This document shows positions 48,887 to 60,992 of a DNA stretch of 64,000 nt, in pieces. The DNA comes from an uncultured Eubacteriales bacterium. Lineage in GTDB: Bacteria; Bacillota; Clostridia; Christensenellales; Aristaeellaceae. The stretch spans positions 38,746-102,745 of the forward strand of contig CADCHI010000014.1 of the NCBI GenBank assembly GCA_902801165.1, read 5' to 3'. Below the pieces are notes generated by a model. It was given only the letters and a program-made list of their open reading frames with translations, was not told the origin of the DNA and did not search any database. Positions within the stretch are counted from its first letter, which is position 1. Every line of letters starts with the position of its first letter. A program made the translations under genes and the position numbers.

Positions 48887-49019
48887 CCAACTCCTAATCC
48901 CTAATCCCTAATCCCTATTCCCTTTTCCTAAGTCAAGGGAAATCAACGCAGAAATGCAGTCAAAGACGCCGAAAATGCGCTTCAGGCATTTTAGAAACAG
49001 ACTCTATAATCCCTAATCC

Positions 49020-49022
<3 letters not shown>
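48887..49022. repeat. Heptamer tract interrupted by a MITE-like copy
   Basis: 48887-48922 is CAACTCCTAATCCCTAATCCC and similar. 48928-49006 (TAAGTCAAGGGAAATCAACG ... AGAAACAGACTCTA) is a second copy, about 79 bp, of the repeat inserted in the methyltransferase at 17008-17113, lacking its first ~27 bp. 49007-49022 resumes TAATCCCTAATCCCTA and supplies the pcrA stop TAG. Confidence 0.88.
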
Positions 49023-51376
<2,354 letters not shown>

Positions 51377-51380
<4 letters not shown>

Positions 51381-51682
51381 TCTTTGGCGTCCCTCTCACG
51401 CATGCGCTCCAGCACCTGCTGGTAGCCTCCGGCGCCATAGTTCAGCGCCCGGTTCACCCGGCCGATCGTCGCGGTGGAAACGCCGGTCTTCTCCACAATT
51501 TCGGTATAGGTCGCCTGGCTCTTGAGCAGCTGCGCGACCTCCAGCCTCTGGGACAGGTCCTGTATCTCCCGGATGGTGAACAGGTCTTCAAACAGGCGAT
51601 AACAGTCCTCAACGCTCTCCAGGGTCAAAAACGCGCGGGCGAGGTTGTCTGCCTGCTCATTTTGCAGTCTGGATGAAAACAT
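51377..51682 (-). CDS. yerC: YerC/YecD family TrpR-like protein
   Basis: 101 residues. The TrpR-like helix-turn-helix is LTIREIQDLSQRLEVAQLLK with YTEIVEKTGVSTATIGRVNR. Small proteins of this family sit next to pcrA in many Firmicutes. Its TGA overlaps the pcrA ATG. The function is not established; it is a likely DNA-binding regulator. Confidence 0.9.
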
Positions 51683-51873
51683 GCCTTAACCCTCCATATT
51701 CGGAATTCGTAGCTTTATACTTTATCATGTCGGTGTACTAACATTATACCTTAATTTAATCAAAACGTCAAGAAACGCCGTCATTTTCAGCGCCTGTAGG
51801 GTGACAATTTCGCAATTTTCACAATTCCAGGCGCAAAAGAAAATAACATTTTCTGAATATTGCGGTTGAGCCG

Positions 51874-52191
51874 TCAATAACCGCCGCCCCGCTGGCTGTG
51901 CTCCCGCAGCACCTGCATCAGCCCGCACATCAGCTGCTGGTTCTCCTCGTTGAAGGAGAGCTGGCTCTGAATCACGGCGTCGCTCAGCGAATCCTGCAGC
52001 AGCACCGACGGGGAGATGCTCATGGCGTTGCACAGCGCCACCACCGTCTCCACGCTGGCCTTCTTCTCGCCGCGCTCGATGTGGCCGATGAAGGAATTGG
52101 ACACCCCCGCCTTTTCCGCCAGCTGCTCCTGGGTCAGCTGGCAAAGCACCCGCTGCTGGCGAACGCGCATGCCCAGCTTCTTGTAATCCAT
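51874..52191 (-). CDS. XRE-family transcriptional regulator
   Basis: 105 residues from ATG 52191, behind GGGGAGGATGTGAA; longer frames upstream have no site. Helix-turn-helix: LCQLTQEQLAEKAGVSNSFI with GHIERGEKKASVETVVALC. A short C-terminal helical part ends HSQRGGGY. It is monocistronic. The gap 51683-51873 between yerC and this gene is AT-rich and holds no visible gene. Confidence 0.85.
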   Translation of the reverse strand: MDYKKLGMRVRQQRVLCQLTQEQLAEKAGVSNSFIGHIERGEKKASVETVVALCNAMSISPSVLLQDSLSDAVIQSQLSFNEENQQLMCGLMQVLREHSQRGGGY

Positions 52192-52353
52192 TTCACATCC
52201 TCCCCTATTCGCATAAAAGCTACTTATAGTGTACCCAACTTTCCGAAAAAGTGAACCCGCCATTGTTACAATAACCACACCATAAGTATTTTTTACACAC
52301 ATTTTGCCGGCAGCGCCCGAGGCCGCGGAAGTCCGAATTCCGGCGATTGGCTA

Positions 52354-52382
52354 TTGTCTTTCCCCGGAAATCAGGGTATAAT
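52354..52382 (+). promoter_or_regulatory. Promoter of the YdcF-FGGY operon
   Basis: TTGTCT (52354-52359), 17-bp spacer, TATAAT (52377-52382), 74 bp before ATG 52456. Confidence 0.7.
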
Positions 52383-52455
52383 TAAAATATATATGAGAGT
52401 TGCCCTCCGCGCCGGCCGGCGCGCCCACCCCCATACCCTGACGGGAGGTCATCCT

Positions 52456-53346
52456 ATGAAAATGAAGAAGGTGTTCCTGCTGCTGCTCGTCGCGGCGCTG
52501 GCGCTGTCAGCGACCGCGTTTGCCGCCGACAAGAGCAAGGTCGTGGAGGCCAACGCGGAGAACTTCGCGACGCTGCTCATCGACCTGGCGAAGGCCTACG
52601 AGACCCCGACGTCCGACGACGGCGCCGCCATCGACGCCGACCTCGCCGCCATCCGGGCGGTGGACGAGGCGGACGCCTTCATCGCCGATTCCATCGCGGC
52701 GCACTGGCGCGCCGTGTACCTGGACGGCAGCTACCCGATGTACCTGTACCAGGAAGACACCGGCGCCCAAAGCCTGCTGCAATCCTCCCTTCGGGACAGC
52801 GCGACCCATGCCTTCGTGGTGCTGGGATACGAGCTGAAAAACGGCGAGATGACCGACGAGCTGAAGCGCCGCTGTGACGCCGCGGCCGCCGCGGCGCGCG
52901 CCTTCCCCAGCGCGTATCTGGTCTGCTCCGGCGGGGCCACCGGCGAGAACAACCCGGAGCTGCACACCGAGGCCGGCATGATGAAGGCCTATCTCACGGA
53001 GCAGTGCGGCATCGACGCGGGCCGCATCTTCATCGACGAGCGCGCCCGAACCACGGTGGACAACGCCGTGAACACCTTCAACATCCTCCGGGAGCACGGC
53101 ATCGGAACGTTCACCATCGTCACCTCCGCCTACCACCAGCGCTGGGGCCAGGCGATCTACAACGCGATAGGCGCCTTCTGCCTGCGCACCTACGGCGACG
53201 CGCCGCAGATCGTCGAAAACTTCAGCGTCGAGGTCGAGCCCGCCCACGACATATACCGGCAGGACGACCGCATCGCCGTCCGCCAGCTGGCCAACATACT
53301 GGGCCTGCCAAAGGAGATTTCGGAGCGGATCAAGACCGCGTTCTGA
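52456..53346 (+). CDS. Exported YdcF/DUF218 family protein
   Basis: 296 residues. Signal peptide MKMKKVFLLLLVAALALSAT with cleavage after AFA. The DUF218 core lies at about 115-260: FVVLGYELKNGEMTDELKRR, YLVCSGGATGENNPE, IFIDERARTTVDNAVNTFNI and TIVTSAYHQRWGQAIY. DUF218 proteins (YdcF, SanA) are linked to envelope integrity; one bound AdoMet in vitro. ATG 52456 follows GGGAGGTCATCCT. Confidence 0.82.
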   Translation: MKMKKVFLLLLVAALALSATAFAADKSKVVEANAENFATLLIDLAKAYETPTSDDGAAIDADLAAIRAVDEADAFIADSIAAHWRAVYLDGSYPMYLYQEDTGAQSLLQSSLRDSATHAFVVLGYELKNGEMTDELKRRCDAAAAAARAFPSAYLVCSGGATGENNPELHTEAGMMKAYLTEQCGIDAGRIFIDERARTTVDNAVNTFNILREHGIGTFTIVTSAYHQRWGQAIYNAIGAFCLRTYGDAPQIVENFSVEVEPAHDIYRQDDRIAVRQLANILGLPKEISERIKTAF

Positions 53347-53385
53347 TGAATATTTCAACCATGAATTGAGGAGGCGCGCCGGCGA

Positions 53386-53748
53386 ATGAAGCGCAGGTGG
53401 ATCTGGGCCTGGGCCCTGCAAATCGCGGAGATGCTGGCGGTGTGCCTCGTCGAGGCGCTGTGTGCCGGCCTCCACGCCGGCCTCCACGCCGCGCTGCTCT
53501 GGGGACTGGTGCCCCTGGCGGGGCTGTTCACATCCTGCCAGGCGGTGCGGCGGGGACTTCTGAATTACGCCGCGTGGCTGGCGCCCGCGGTGTGCCTCTA
53601 CGGAATCAACATGCTGGTCTGGGGCTTTGCGCCTCCGGCGGGCGCGGCGCTGCTGACGGCGTTCCTGTCCCTGGTGGGCGCGGCGGCCGGCGAGGTGCTC
53701 GTACAGAGAGAGGCCAGCGAAAACAAAAAGAAAAACACGAGGAGATGA
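53386..53748 (+). CDS. Small membrane protein
   Basis: 120 residues with three or four hydrophobic spans (WALQIAEMLAVCLVEALCAG, AALLWGLVPLAGLF, AAWLAPAVCLYGINMLVWGF, ALLTAFLSLVGAAAGEVLV) and a basic tail ENKKKNTRR. AGGAGGCGCGCCGGCGA precedes ATG 53386. It lies between ydcF-like and FGGY genes in one operon, 4 bp before the latter. No family is recognised. Confidence 0.65.
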   Translation: MKRRWIWAWALQIAEMLAVCLVEALCAGLHAGLHAALLWGLVPLAGLFTSCQAVRRGLLNYAAWLAPAVCLYGINMLVWGFAPPAGAALLTAFLSLVGAAAGEVLVQREASENKKKNTRR

Positions 53749-53752
53749 GCGC

Positions 53753-55223
53753 ATGGAAATGGAGAAAAACCTGATCCTGACCTGTGACACCGGCACGACG
53801 GGCTGCAAGTGCACGATCTTCAACCCCAAGGGCGAGGCGCTGTTTTCGGTGCGCCGTGGCTATTCGACCCAGTATCCCCACCCCAACTGGGCGGAGCAGG
53901 ACCCGGACGTGATCCTGGCCGCCATGTACGACGGCATCCGCGAGCTGCTGACCCAGTTCAACCCCCAGCGGATCGCCTGCGTGGGCCTCTCCGGCACCAT
54001 GAACGGCTGTATCCCGGTGGACGAGAGCGGCAAGGCGCTGTATCCCAACATCATCCACTCCGACAGCCGCACCGAGGCGCAGGTGGCCGAAATCCTGAAC
54101 CTCATCTCCTTCGAGGACTTCTACCGCCTGACGGGCAACCGGGCGGACACCCACTACACGCTGCCCAAGATCCTCTGGCTGAAGGAGAACCAGCCGGACG
54201 TCTACCGCCGCGCCCGGTGGTTCCTGAACATCAAGGACTACCTGTACGGCTGCATGACGGGTCGCTTCGGCTACACGGACTACTCCGACGCCTCGCTGAC
54301 CATCGCGCTGGACATCAACAAGCGGGAGTGGGCCACGGACCTGCTAAAGGAGCTGAAGGTGGACGCCGCCACCATGCCCACCATCCTGAAGGGCCATGAC
54401 GTGCGCGGCAAGATCACCCGGGAGGTCTACCGCCAGACCGGCCTGATCCCCGGCACCCCGGTGGCCATCGGCGGCGGCGACGGCGCCTGCACCACCCGCG
54501 GCTCCGGCGTGTCCGAGCCCGGCAGCGCCTACTGCTACATCGGCTCCAGTGCCTGGGTGGCCCAGCTGCTGGATCACCCGCTGCTGGACCCCAAGGCCCG
54601 CATCTTCAACTGGCTGGACATGAACGGCGAGGACTACCACGTCTGCGGCACGGTGCAGTGCGGCGCGGCGGCCTTCGACTGGTGCCTGAAAAACCTGCTG
54701 GGGAGCGGCGGCCAGTCCGCGGACATCTCCATCGTCGAAAACATGGCCCGGCAGATCGCCCCCGGCGCGGAGGGCGTGCTGTTCCTGCCCACGCTGATGG
54801 GCTGGCGCACCCCCTATTGGGACCCCAACACCCGGGGCTGCCTGATGCTACGAGGGCATCGCCTTCGCGCTGAACGCCTGCGCCGAGGTCATGGCGGAGT
54901 GCGACGCGCCGGTGCGCTCGCTGATGCTCACCGGCGGCGGGGCCCGCAGCGGCCTGTGGCCCGACATGATCGCCTCCATTTTCGGCATCACCACCCAGGT
55001 GCACCGCACCCCCGGCGAGACCACCTCCCTGGGCGCGGCCATCGCCGCGGGCGTGGGCGTGGGCCTGTTCAACAACTACACCGACGCCGCCGGGATGGTC
55101 ACGGCCCGCTCCACCCACCCCGTCAACCCCCAGTGGCAGGAGGCCTACCGCAGGGTCTACGCCATCTACGCCGACATCTACAGCCACATCCGTCCGCTGA
55201 ACAACCGCATCGCGGAGCTGTGA
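53753..55223 (+). pseudogene. FGGY-family carbohydrate kinase, internal deletion and frameshift
   Basis: From ATG 53753 the frame encodes a normal FGGY N-domain (LTCDTGTTGCKCTIFNPKG, GLSGTMNGCIPVDESG) and C-domain start (IGGGDGACTTRGSG) to NTRGCLM near 54848. The frame then changes. YEGIAFALNACAEVMAECDA and the Gly-rich LMLTGGGARSGLWPDMIASI continue one frame over from 54849 to 55223. Between GCLM and YEGIAFAL the family normally has about 14 more residues with an Arg-Ala motif, so a deletion not divisible by three is likely. As read it gives a truncated kinase, unless this is a sequencing error. Confidence 0.8.
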
Positions 55224-55257
55224 CGGCGGCCATCCCCCGATAACGCGAGGCATCATC

Positions 55258-55959
55258 ATGCAGCAAACCTCCGACCAGCTGCGAAGCTGGTTCAGAAACG
55301 TCGAGCCCATCTGCGCGGAGCTGTTCAACGCGGCCCACGCGATGTGCGGCAACTACGATCTCGCCGAATACGCGCTGCGCAGCGCCATACTGGACGTGTG
55401 GCTGCAAAACGCGGGCAGCGGCATGGGCTTTCGGGAACGCCTGCGCAGCGCGCTGCGGCGCGAGGCCTTCGATGCCGCCCTCGGTCCCGGCGCGGACGAG
55501 GCGGAGTTCACCTGGCCCGGCATCCCTTCTCCCCGCGACGGGGAGCCCATCCTCTCCCTGGCCGCCCAGGAGCGGCTGGAGACCCAGCGCCTGCTGGTGC
55601 TCCGCTACGGCTGCGGCCTGTCCCTGCGGGCCGTCAACCAGCTGACGGGCGTCTCCCAGGCCAAGGCGCGAAGCGAGCTGGAGCGCTTCGAGGCCCGCTG
55701 CCGCCGCGGCCTGTCCGGCCAGGATCGGAGCCGCGCGGAGGCGCTGATTGCCCGCCGCATGAAGCGCATGCTGGGCAGGCCCGCCCCCGGCAGTCCCCAG
55801 CCCGGGCAGGTCTACCGCGCCTTCGAGGCGGAGGCCGGCGGCGCCCAGCTGACCGAGCACCGCGTCTCCCGCGTCGTCACCGGCGTGCTGGCTGCGCTGC
55901 TGGCGCTGGTCTGCGCCGGGGCGTTCTGGCTGTTCGCCGTGCTGTCCCAGCCCCATTGA
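55258..55959 (+). CDS. Sigma-70-like protein with C-terminal membrane anchor
   Basis: 233 residues. Residues 20-50 (ELFNAAHAMCGNYDLAEYAL) resemble sigma region 2. Residues 100-145 (SLAAQERLETQRLLVLRYGC, GLSLRAVNQLTGVSQAKARS) resemble the region 4 helix-turn-helix. The C-terminus has one membrane span (VVTGVLAALLALVCAGAFWL). It looks like a sigma factor fused to, or tethered by, a membrane segment. GCGAGGCATCATC precedes ATG 55258. Its role is inferred only. Confidence 0.6.
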   Translation: MQQTSDQLRSWFRNVEPICAELFNAAHAMCGNYDLAEYALRSAILDVWLQNAGSGMGFRERLRSALRREAFDAALGPGADEAEFTWPGIPSPRDGEPILSLAAQERLETQRLLVLRYGCGLSLRAVNQLTGVSQAKARSELERFEARCRRGLSGQDRSRAEALIARRMKRMLGRPAPGSPQPGQVYRAFEAEAGGAQLTEHRVSRVVTGVLAALLALVCAGAFWLFAVLSQPH

Positions 55960-56079
55960 CTTATCCAAGGCCATCTTTTCTCCACCGGGAGGAGGCCGCG
56001 CGGGCGCTGCCCGACATCTTTCGGCATCTTTCCTTGAAAATATTTCTCATGTTTCATAAACTTAACCCGAACGCTCTAT

Positions 56080-57639
<1,560 letters not shown>

Positions 57640-57662
57640 CTTTTAAGAAGGCCGCTGAGAAT

Positions 57663-57697
57663 GCCCCTGACGCGCATGTCGTCAGGGGCGATTTGTT
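57663..57697 (+). terminator. Terminator after guaB
   Basis: GCCCCTGACG/CGTCAGGGGC stem, loop CGCATGT, followed by GATTTGTTTGG, 24 bp beyond the stop. Confidence 0.8.
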
Positions 57698-57758
57698 TGG
57701 AATCCTCCTTTGACATCCGACAATATAAAAATTATTTTTGATGATATGTCTATTATAC

Positions 57759-57787
57759 TTGACATTATGTCCGCCATGTGCTATAGT
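57759..57787 (+). promoter_or_regulatory. Promoter of the membrane protein-HTH pair
   Basis: TTGACA (57759-57764), 17-bp spacer, TATAGT (57782-57787), 61 bp before ATG 57848: near consensus. Confidence 0.8.
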
Positions 57788-57847
57788 GGTTTCCGTCAAG
57801 AGAAACACGCCCGCAGTCGGGCATGACGAATCAAGGAGGCAATCATC

Positions 57848-58366
57848 ATGAATACATCCTGGGCAATCGGCTTTATCGTCGGCATACTGATCGTCGCGGC
57901 AGTGAGCGTCATCGCAGCGCGAGTGGTCAGGAAGAACGGCGCGGGCAAGGGCACATACGACGAGCGCCAACAGATCGCCCGCGGCAGGGCCTTCACCTGG
58001 GCCTACACCGTGCTGCTGATCTACCTGGCGCTGTGGATGGTGCTGCGCAGCCTGGAGATCCCCTTCTTCATGGAAGGCGTGTCGGTGATGGCGGGGGTGT
58101 TCCTGTCCATCGCGGTGTGCGTGGGCTACAGCATCTTCCACGACGCCTACTTCAAGGCCTCGGAAAGTCCCCGCGTCTGGATCGCCATCATCTGTGCCGC
58201 CGGGCTGCTGAACCTGGGCATCGGCATCGGCCGCCTGTTTCGGGGGGAGACGATCGTTGAGCGCCTGTACGACAACGCGAATCTGCTCGTCGGCGTGCTG
58301 CTCGTGTTCGTACTGGCCTGTGTCGTGATCAAGCGGGCCATGGATCGGCGCGCCGGGGAGGAATGA
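57848..58366 (+). CDS. Four-span membrane protein paired with an HTH regulator
   Basis: 172 residues with spans at about 5-25, 55-75, 80-100, 112-132 and 145-165, and a cytosolic YDERQQIARGRAFTW stretch (the DERQ...RG pattern common in membrane proteins coupled to YozG-like HTH genes). AAGGAGGCAATCATC precedes the ATG. Its TGA is 2 bp before the HTH ATG. Members of this pair type are poorly characterised; the HTH protein often represses the operon. Confidence 0.75.
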   Translation: MNTSWAIGFIVGILIVAAVSVIAARVVRKNGAGKGTYDERQQIARGRAFTWAYTVLLIYLALWMVLRSLEIPFFMEGVSVMAGVFLSIAVCVGYSIFHDAYFKASESPRVWIAIICAAGLLNLGIGIGRLFRGETIVERLYDNANLLVGVLLVFVLACVVIKRAMDRRAGEE

Positions 58367-58368
58367 CC

Positions 58369-58530
58369 ATGAAGAATCTCAAGCTGAAGAGCGCGCGCGC
58401 CGCCAAGGACCTGTCCCAGCAGCAGCTGGCGGACGCGGTGGGCGTCTCCCGCCAGACCATCAACGCCATCGAAAAGGGCGACTACAACCCCACCATCAAG
58501 CTGTGTATTCAAGTGGTCAAGATGCTTCGC
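58369..58530 (+). pseudogene. YozG-like XRE regulator, 3'-truncated
   Basis: ATG 58369 (GGGGAGG 7 bp upstream) starts MKNLKLKSARAAKDLSQQQL, then VSRQTINAIEKGDYNPTIKL: the complete helix-turn-helix of the short YozG-type family. These normally end about 20 residues later with an LDELFW-type tail. Here the frame changes character after about codon 45 and runs antisense through the aminotransferase gene without a stop for over 450 codons. The native 3' end appears to be deleted and fused to the tail end of the convergent gene. Confidence 0.65.
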
Positions 58531-59823
58531 CTACGCCTGCTTCTCCGCCAGCAGCTTCTTGATGCTGGAGATGCGCACGCACAGCGTGAAGATGTCGATG
58601 GCATTCTTCAAATCCGCAAGGCTGGGATAGGTCGGCGCGATGCGGATGTTGGAGTCGTTGGGGTCCTTCCCGTGGGGCCAGGTGGCGCCGGCGGGAGTCA
58701 TGACCACGCCCGCCTTCTTGCAGCGGGCCACGATGTCCTTGGCGCAGCCGGGCAGCGAATCGAACATGATGAAGTAGCCGCCCAGCGGATTGGTCCAGGT
58801 GCCGATGCCCAGGCCGCCCAGGTCGCGCTCCAGCGCTTCCTCCACCAGCTCGAACTTCGGGCGAATGATGTCCGCGTGCTTGCGCATGTGCTCCACCATG
58901 CCGTGGATGTTGCCGAAGAAGCGCACGTGGCGCAGCTGGTTCACCTTGTCGTGGCCGATGGTCTGGCGGCGCAGGTAGCCCACGATGTCCTCCATGTTGT
59001 TGGGGCTGGTGGCCAGCGCGGCGATGCCGCTGCCGGGGAAGGTGATCTTCGAGGTGGAGGAGAACTTGTACACCAGGTCCGGGTTGCCCGCCCGCTTGCA
59101 CTCGGCCAGGATCTCGATCAGGTAGTCCTGGCGGTCGTCGTACAGGTGGTGCATGCCGTAGGCATTGTCCCAGAAGATGCGGAAGTCGGAGGCCGCGGGC
59201 TCCAGCCGGGCGAAGCGTCGCACCGTCTCATCCGAGTAGGAGATGCCCTGGGGGTTGGAGTATTTGGGCACGCACCAGATGCCCTTGATGGCCTCGTCCT
59301 CGCGCACCAGCTTCTCCACCAGGTCCATGTCCGGGCCGGTGGGCGTCATGGGCACCGTGATCATCTCGATGCCGAAGTATTCGGTGATGGCGAAGTGGCG
59401 GTCGTAGCCGGGCACGGGGCACAGGAACTTGACCACCGGCAGGCGACACCAGGGCGTCCCGCCCATCACGCCGTGGGTCCAGCAGCGGCTGACGGTGTCG
59501 AACATCACGTTCAGCGAGGAGTTGCCGTAGATGATGATGTCCTTGGGGTTGTTTTCCATCATGTCGCCCAGCAGCTCCCGGGCCTCCTCGATGCCGGTCA
59601 GCTGGCCATAGTTGCGGCAGTCGGTGCCGTCCTCGCACGTCAGGTCGGAGCTCGAATCCAGCACGTCCATCATGCCCATGGACAGGTCCAGCTGCTCCTG
59701 GCAGGGCACGCCGCGGCTCATGTTCAGGGGCATGCCCAGGCCCTGCATGCGCTTGTATTCCGCCTTGAGGGACGCGAGCTCCTGCTCCAGCTCCCCGGCA
59801 GTCATTTCAATGTAAGGCTTCAT
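58531..59823 (-). CDS. PLP-dependent aminotransferase (Asp_aminotransf/MocR-like, PF12897 type)
   Basis: 430 residues, fold type I. NMSRGVPCQEQLDLSMGMMD opens the family; GNSSLNVMFDTVSRC and WCVPKYSNPQGISYS give the PLP-phosphate and Asn sites; FRIFWDNAYGMHHL is the Asp/Tyr pair; KFSSTSKITFPGSG carries the Schiff-base Lys; NIRIAPTYPS has the carboxylate-binding Arg. It probably transaminates aspartate or a related amino acid. ATG 59823 follows ATAGGAGGAAGCGAT. It is monocistronic behind a symmetric operator-like site. Confidence 0.9.
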   Translation of the reverse strand: MKPYIEMTAGELEQELASLKAEYKRMQGLGMPLNMSRGVPCQEQLDLSMGMMDVLDSSSDLTCEDGTDCRNYGQLTGIEEARELLGDMMENNPKDIIIYGNSSLNVMFDTVSRCWTHGVMGGTPWCRLPVVKFLCPVPGYDRHFAITEYFGIEMITVPMTPTGPDMDLVEKLVREDEAIKGIWCVPKYSNPQGISYSDETVRRFARLEPAASDFRIFWDNAYGMHHLYDDRQDYLIEILAECKRAGNPDLVYKFSSTSKITFPGSGIAALATSPNNMEDIVGYLRRQTIGHDKVNQLRHVRFFGNIHGMVEHMRKHADIIRPKFELVEEALERDLGGLGIGTWTNPLGGYFIMFDSLPGCAKDIVARCKKAGVVMTPAGATWPHGKDPNDSNIRIAPTYPSLADLKNAIDIFTLCVRISSIKKLLAEKQA

Positions 59824-59888
59824 ATCGCTTCCTCCTATCCTCCGGCGGGAGACGCCGTCTGCCCGCACCGGGCGGGTGGATTCCTCTA

Positions 59889-59923
59889 TTTACAATCTAC
59901 CACAAGAATATGCAGATTGTAAA
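59889..59923 (-). promoter_or_regulatory. Promoter with perfect 10-bp inverted repeat before the aminotransferase
   Basis: TTTACAATCT (59889-59898) and AGATTGTAAA (59914-59923) are exact inverted copies, 15 bp apart. On the minus strand TTTACA (59923-59918), an 18-bp spacer and TAGATT (59899-59894) form the promoter, so one half-site covers each box. It fits a dimeric repressor site. Confidence 0.75.
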
Positions 59924-60130
59924 GCCCTTTCCATGTTTTTTGCGTGAAGGATAGGCTATATTTCAGGGCAAAAAATTGCAAGTCGCATTCCCATATGAAG
60001 CATTTCTCCCTTTGAACGCGGCTTATTTTCCACAAATGCTGCATTTTATCCGATTCAAATATGCATCGAAACAAGTGAAAGGGCCCCACTCGCGCGGGAC
60101 CCCAAGGTTGCATAATATGCAGAAATCCAC
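59924..60130. other. AT-rich gap downstream of the coat genes
   Basis: No gene is seen. Near 60080-60105 the minus strand carries GGGTCCC-gcgcgagt-GGGGCCC followed by TTTCAC, a weak hairpin that may end the coat-gene transcript. Confidence 0.45.
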
Positions 60131-60379
60131 TCAATTCTGTCCGGAATACTTCTGCCGAACCTGGTCGATCTGCTGCTGGTCGGCCTGCTGGGTGGGATAC
60201 CAGCCCTTCGAGGCCATCTTGGCATAGATGTCGCTCTGCATGCACAGACTGTCGTTCAGCGCGGAATCGAAGGCCTGCTGCACATTCTGGGTGCCGGACT
60301 CGATGGTCCCATGCATATACAGGTCGCACACGCCCTTCGTGGTCAGCAGGATGTTCTCCATGATCATCTGGTCGTTCAT
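60131..60379 (-). CDS. Spore coat protein (CotF-like)
   Basis: 82 residues from ATG 60379 (GAGAGGGAGTGACGACG upstream): MNDQMIMENILLTTKGVCDL, then GTIESGTQNVQQAFDSALND and KGWYPTQQADQQQIDQVRQK. This is the Coat_F pattern, an all-helical ferritin-like domain in which DIYAKMASKGWYP is typical. It probably assembles in the spore coat or binds the mother-cell side. It is the second gene of a two-gene leftward operon. Confidence 0.85.
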   Translation of the reverse strand: MNDQMIMENILLTTKGVCDLYMHGTIESGTQNVQQAFDSALNDSLCMQSDIYAKMASKGWYPTQQADQQQIDQVRQKYSGQN

Positions 60380-60394
60380 CGTCGTCACTCCCTC

Positions 60395-60568
60395 TCACAC
60401 CAGTCGATAGAAGCGTCCAAACAGCTCGTTGTGCTTGGCCAGCATCTGGTTCACGCAGTTTTTCAGCTCAGGGTCGGTTAGCTGGCTCACCGCCTGCTGG
60501 CACTGGCTCTTCAGGAATTGCTCGTGTCCGAGCGCATCCTCGATATACTGAAGCTCCTTGGGACTCAT
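60395..60568 (-). CDS. Small CotF-associated helical protein
   Basis: 57 residues from ATG 60568 (GGTGAGGAAC upstream): MSPKELQYIEDALGHEQFLK, then AVSQLTDPELKNCVNQMLAK and HNELFGRFYRLV. It is the short companion usually found just before CotF-like genes, with a ferritin-like helix pattern. The next gene starts 16 bp downstream. The exact role is unknown. Confidence 0.8.
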   Translation of the reverse strand: MSPKELQYIEDALGHEQFLKSQCQQAVSQLTDPELKNCVNQMLAKHNELFGRFYRLV

Positions 60569-60956
60569 GTTCCTCACCTCCAGACTCAGTGTGTCCAAAG
60601 GCAAGGCCGTTTATGCGCGGCGGGCAGGGCCCACAGCCATTTGCTGCCGCCGTTTCTGTCCGCTTGCCGCGCGCCACAGGTTCAAGCGCGCAACAAGCGC
60701 CCCGGCTCAATGAACATATCGAGGAGAATCCGGAACGCTTTGCCACTCTTTCACTACACCCTGCGGGCTCATCGACATGCCATTTTATCCAAAAATGCAC
60801 AGATCCTTCGCTGCGCTCAGGACGACATGAAGTCGTCGCCATGTCATCCCACGCACAGCGGAGGATCTGTAATTATCTCTCAATTATGCCAATGAATGCC
60901 ACTAATGGCGGCTTGTGTTGCTTATCAAACATCATCCCGCCGTTCCCAGGCATTCT
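60569..60956. repeat. Intergenic region with REP-like sequence
   Basis: No gene is seen in this roughly 390-bp stretch. 60790-60875 holds AGATCCTTCGCTGCGCTCAG, then GACGACATGAAGTCGTCGC (palindrome GACGACATGAAGTCGTC) and a partner ending GCGGAGGATCTGT. This is a typical dispersed REP-like unit with mirrored ends (CACAGATCCT/AGGATCTGT). CCCAGGCATTCTTCATCTC at 60945-60962 leads into the heptamer tract. Confidence 0.65.
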
Positions 60957-60992
60957 TCATCTCAACTCTAAACTCTCAACTCTTAACTCTTT
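60957..60992. repeat. Heptamer tract at the 3' end of the methyltransferase gene
   Basis: CATCTCAACTCTAAACTCTC and repeats (CTCAACT/CTTAACT units). It forms the last codons (RVKS) and the TGA stop of the gene ending at 60976. Its inverted counterpart is at 61868-61902. Confidence 0.8.

Noticed and set aside
58363-59922. 519-codon frame continuing from the HTH gene
   Set aside because: Beyond about 58510 it is antisense to a clear aminotransferase; only the HTH part is credible.
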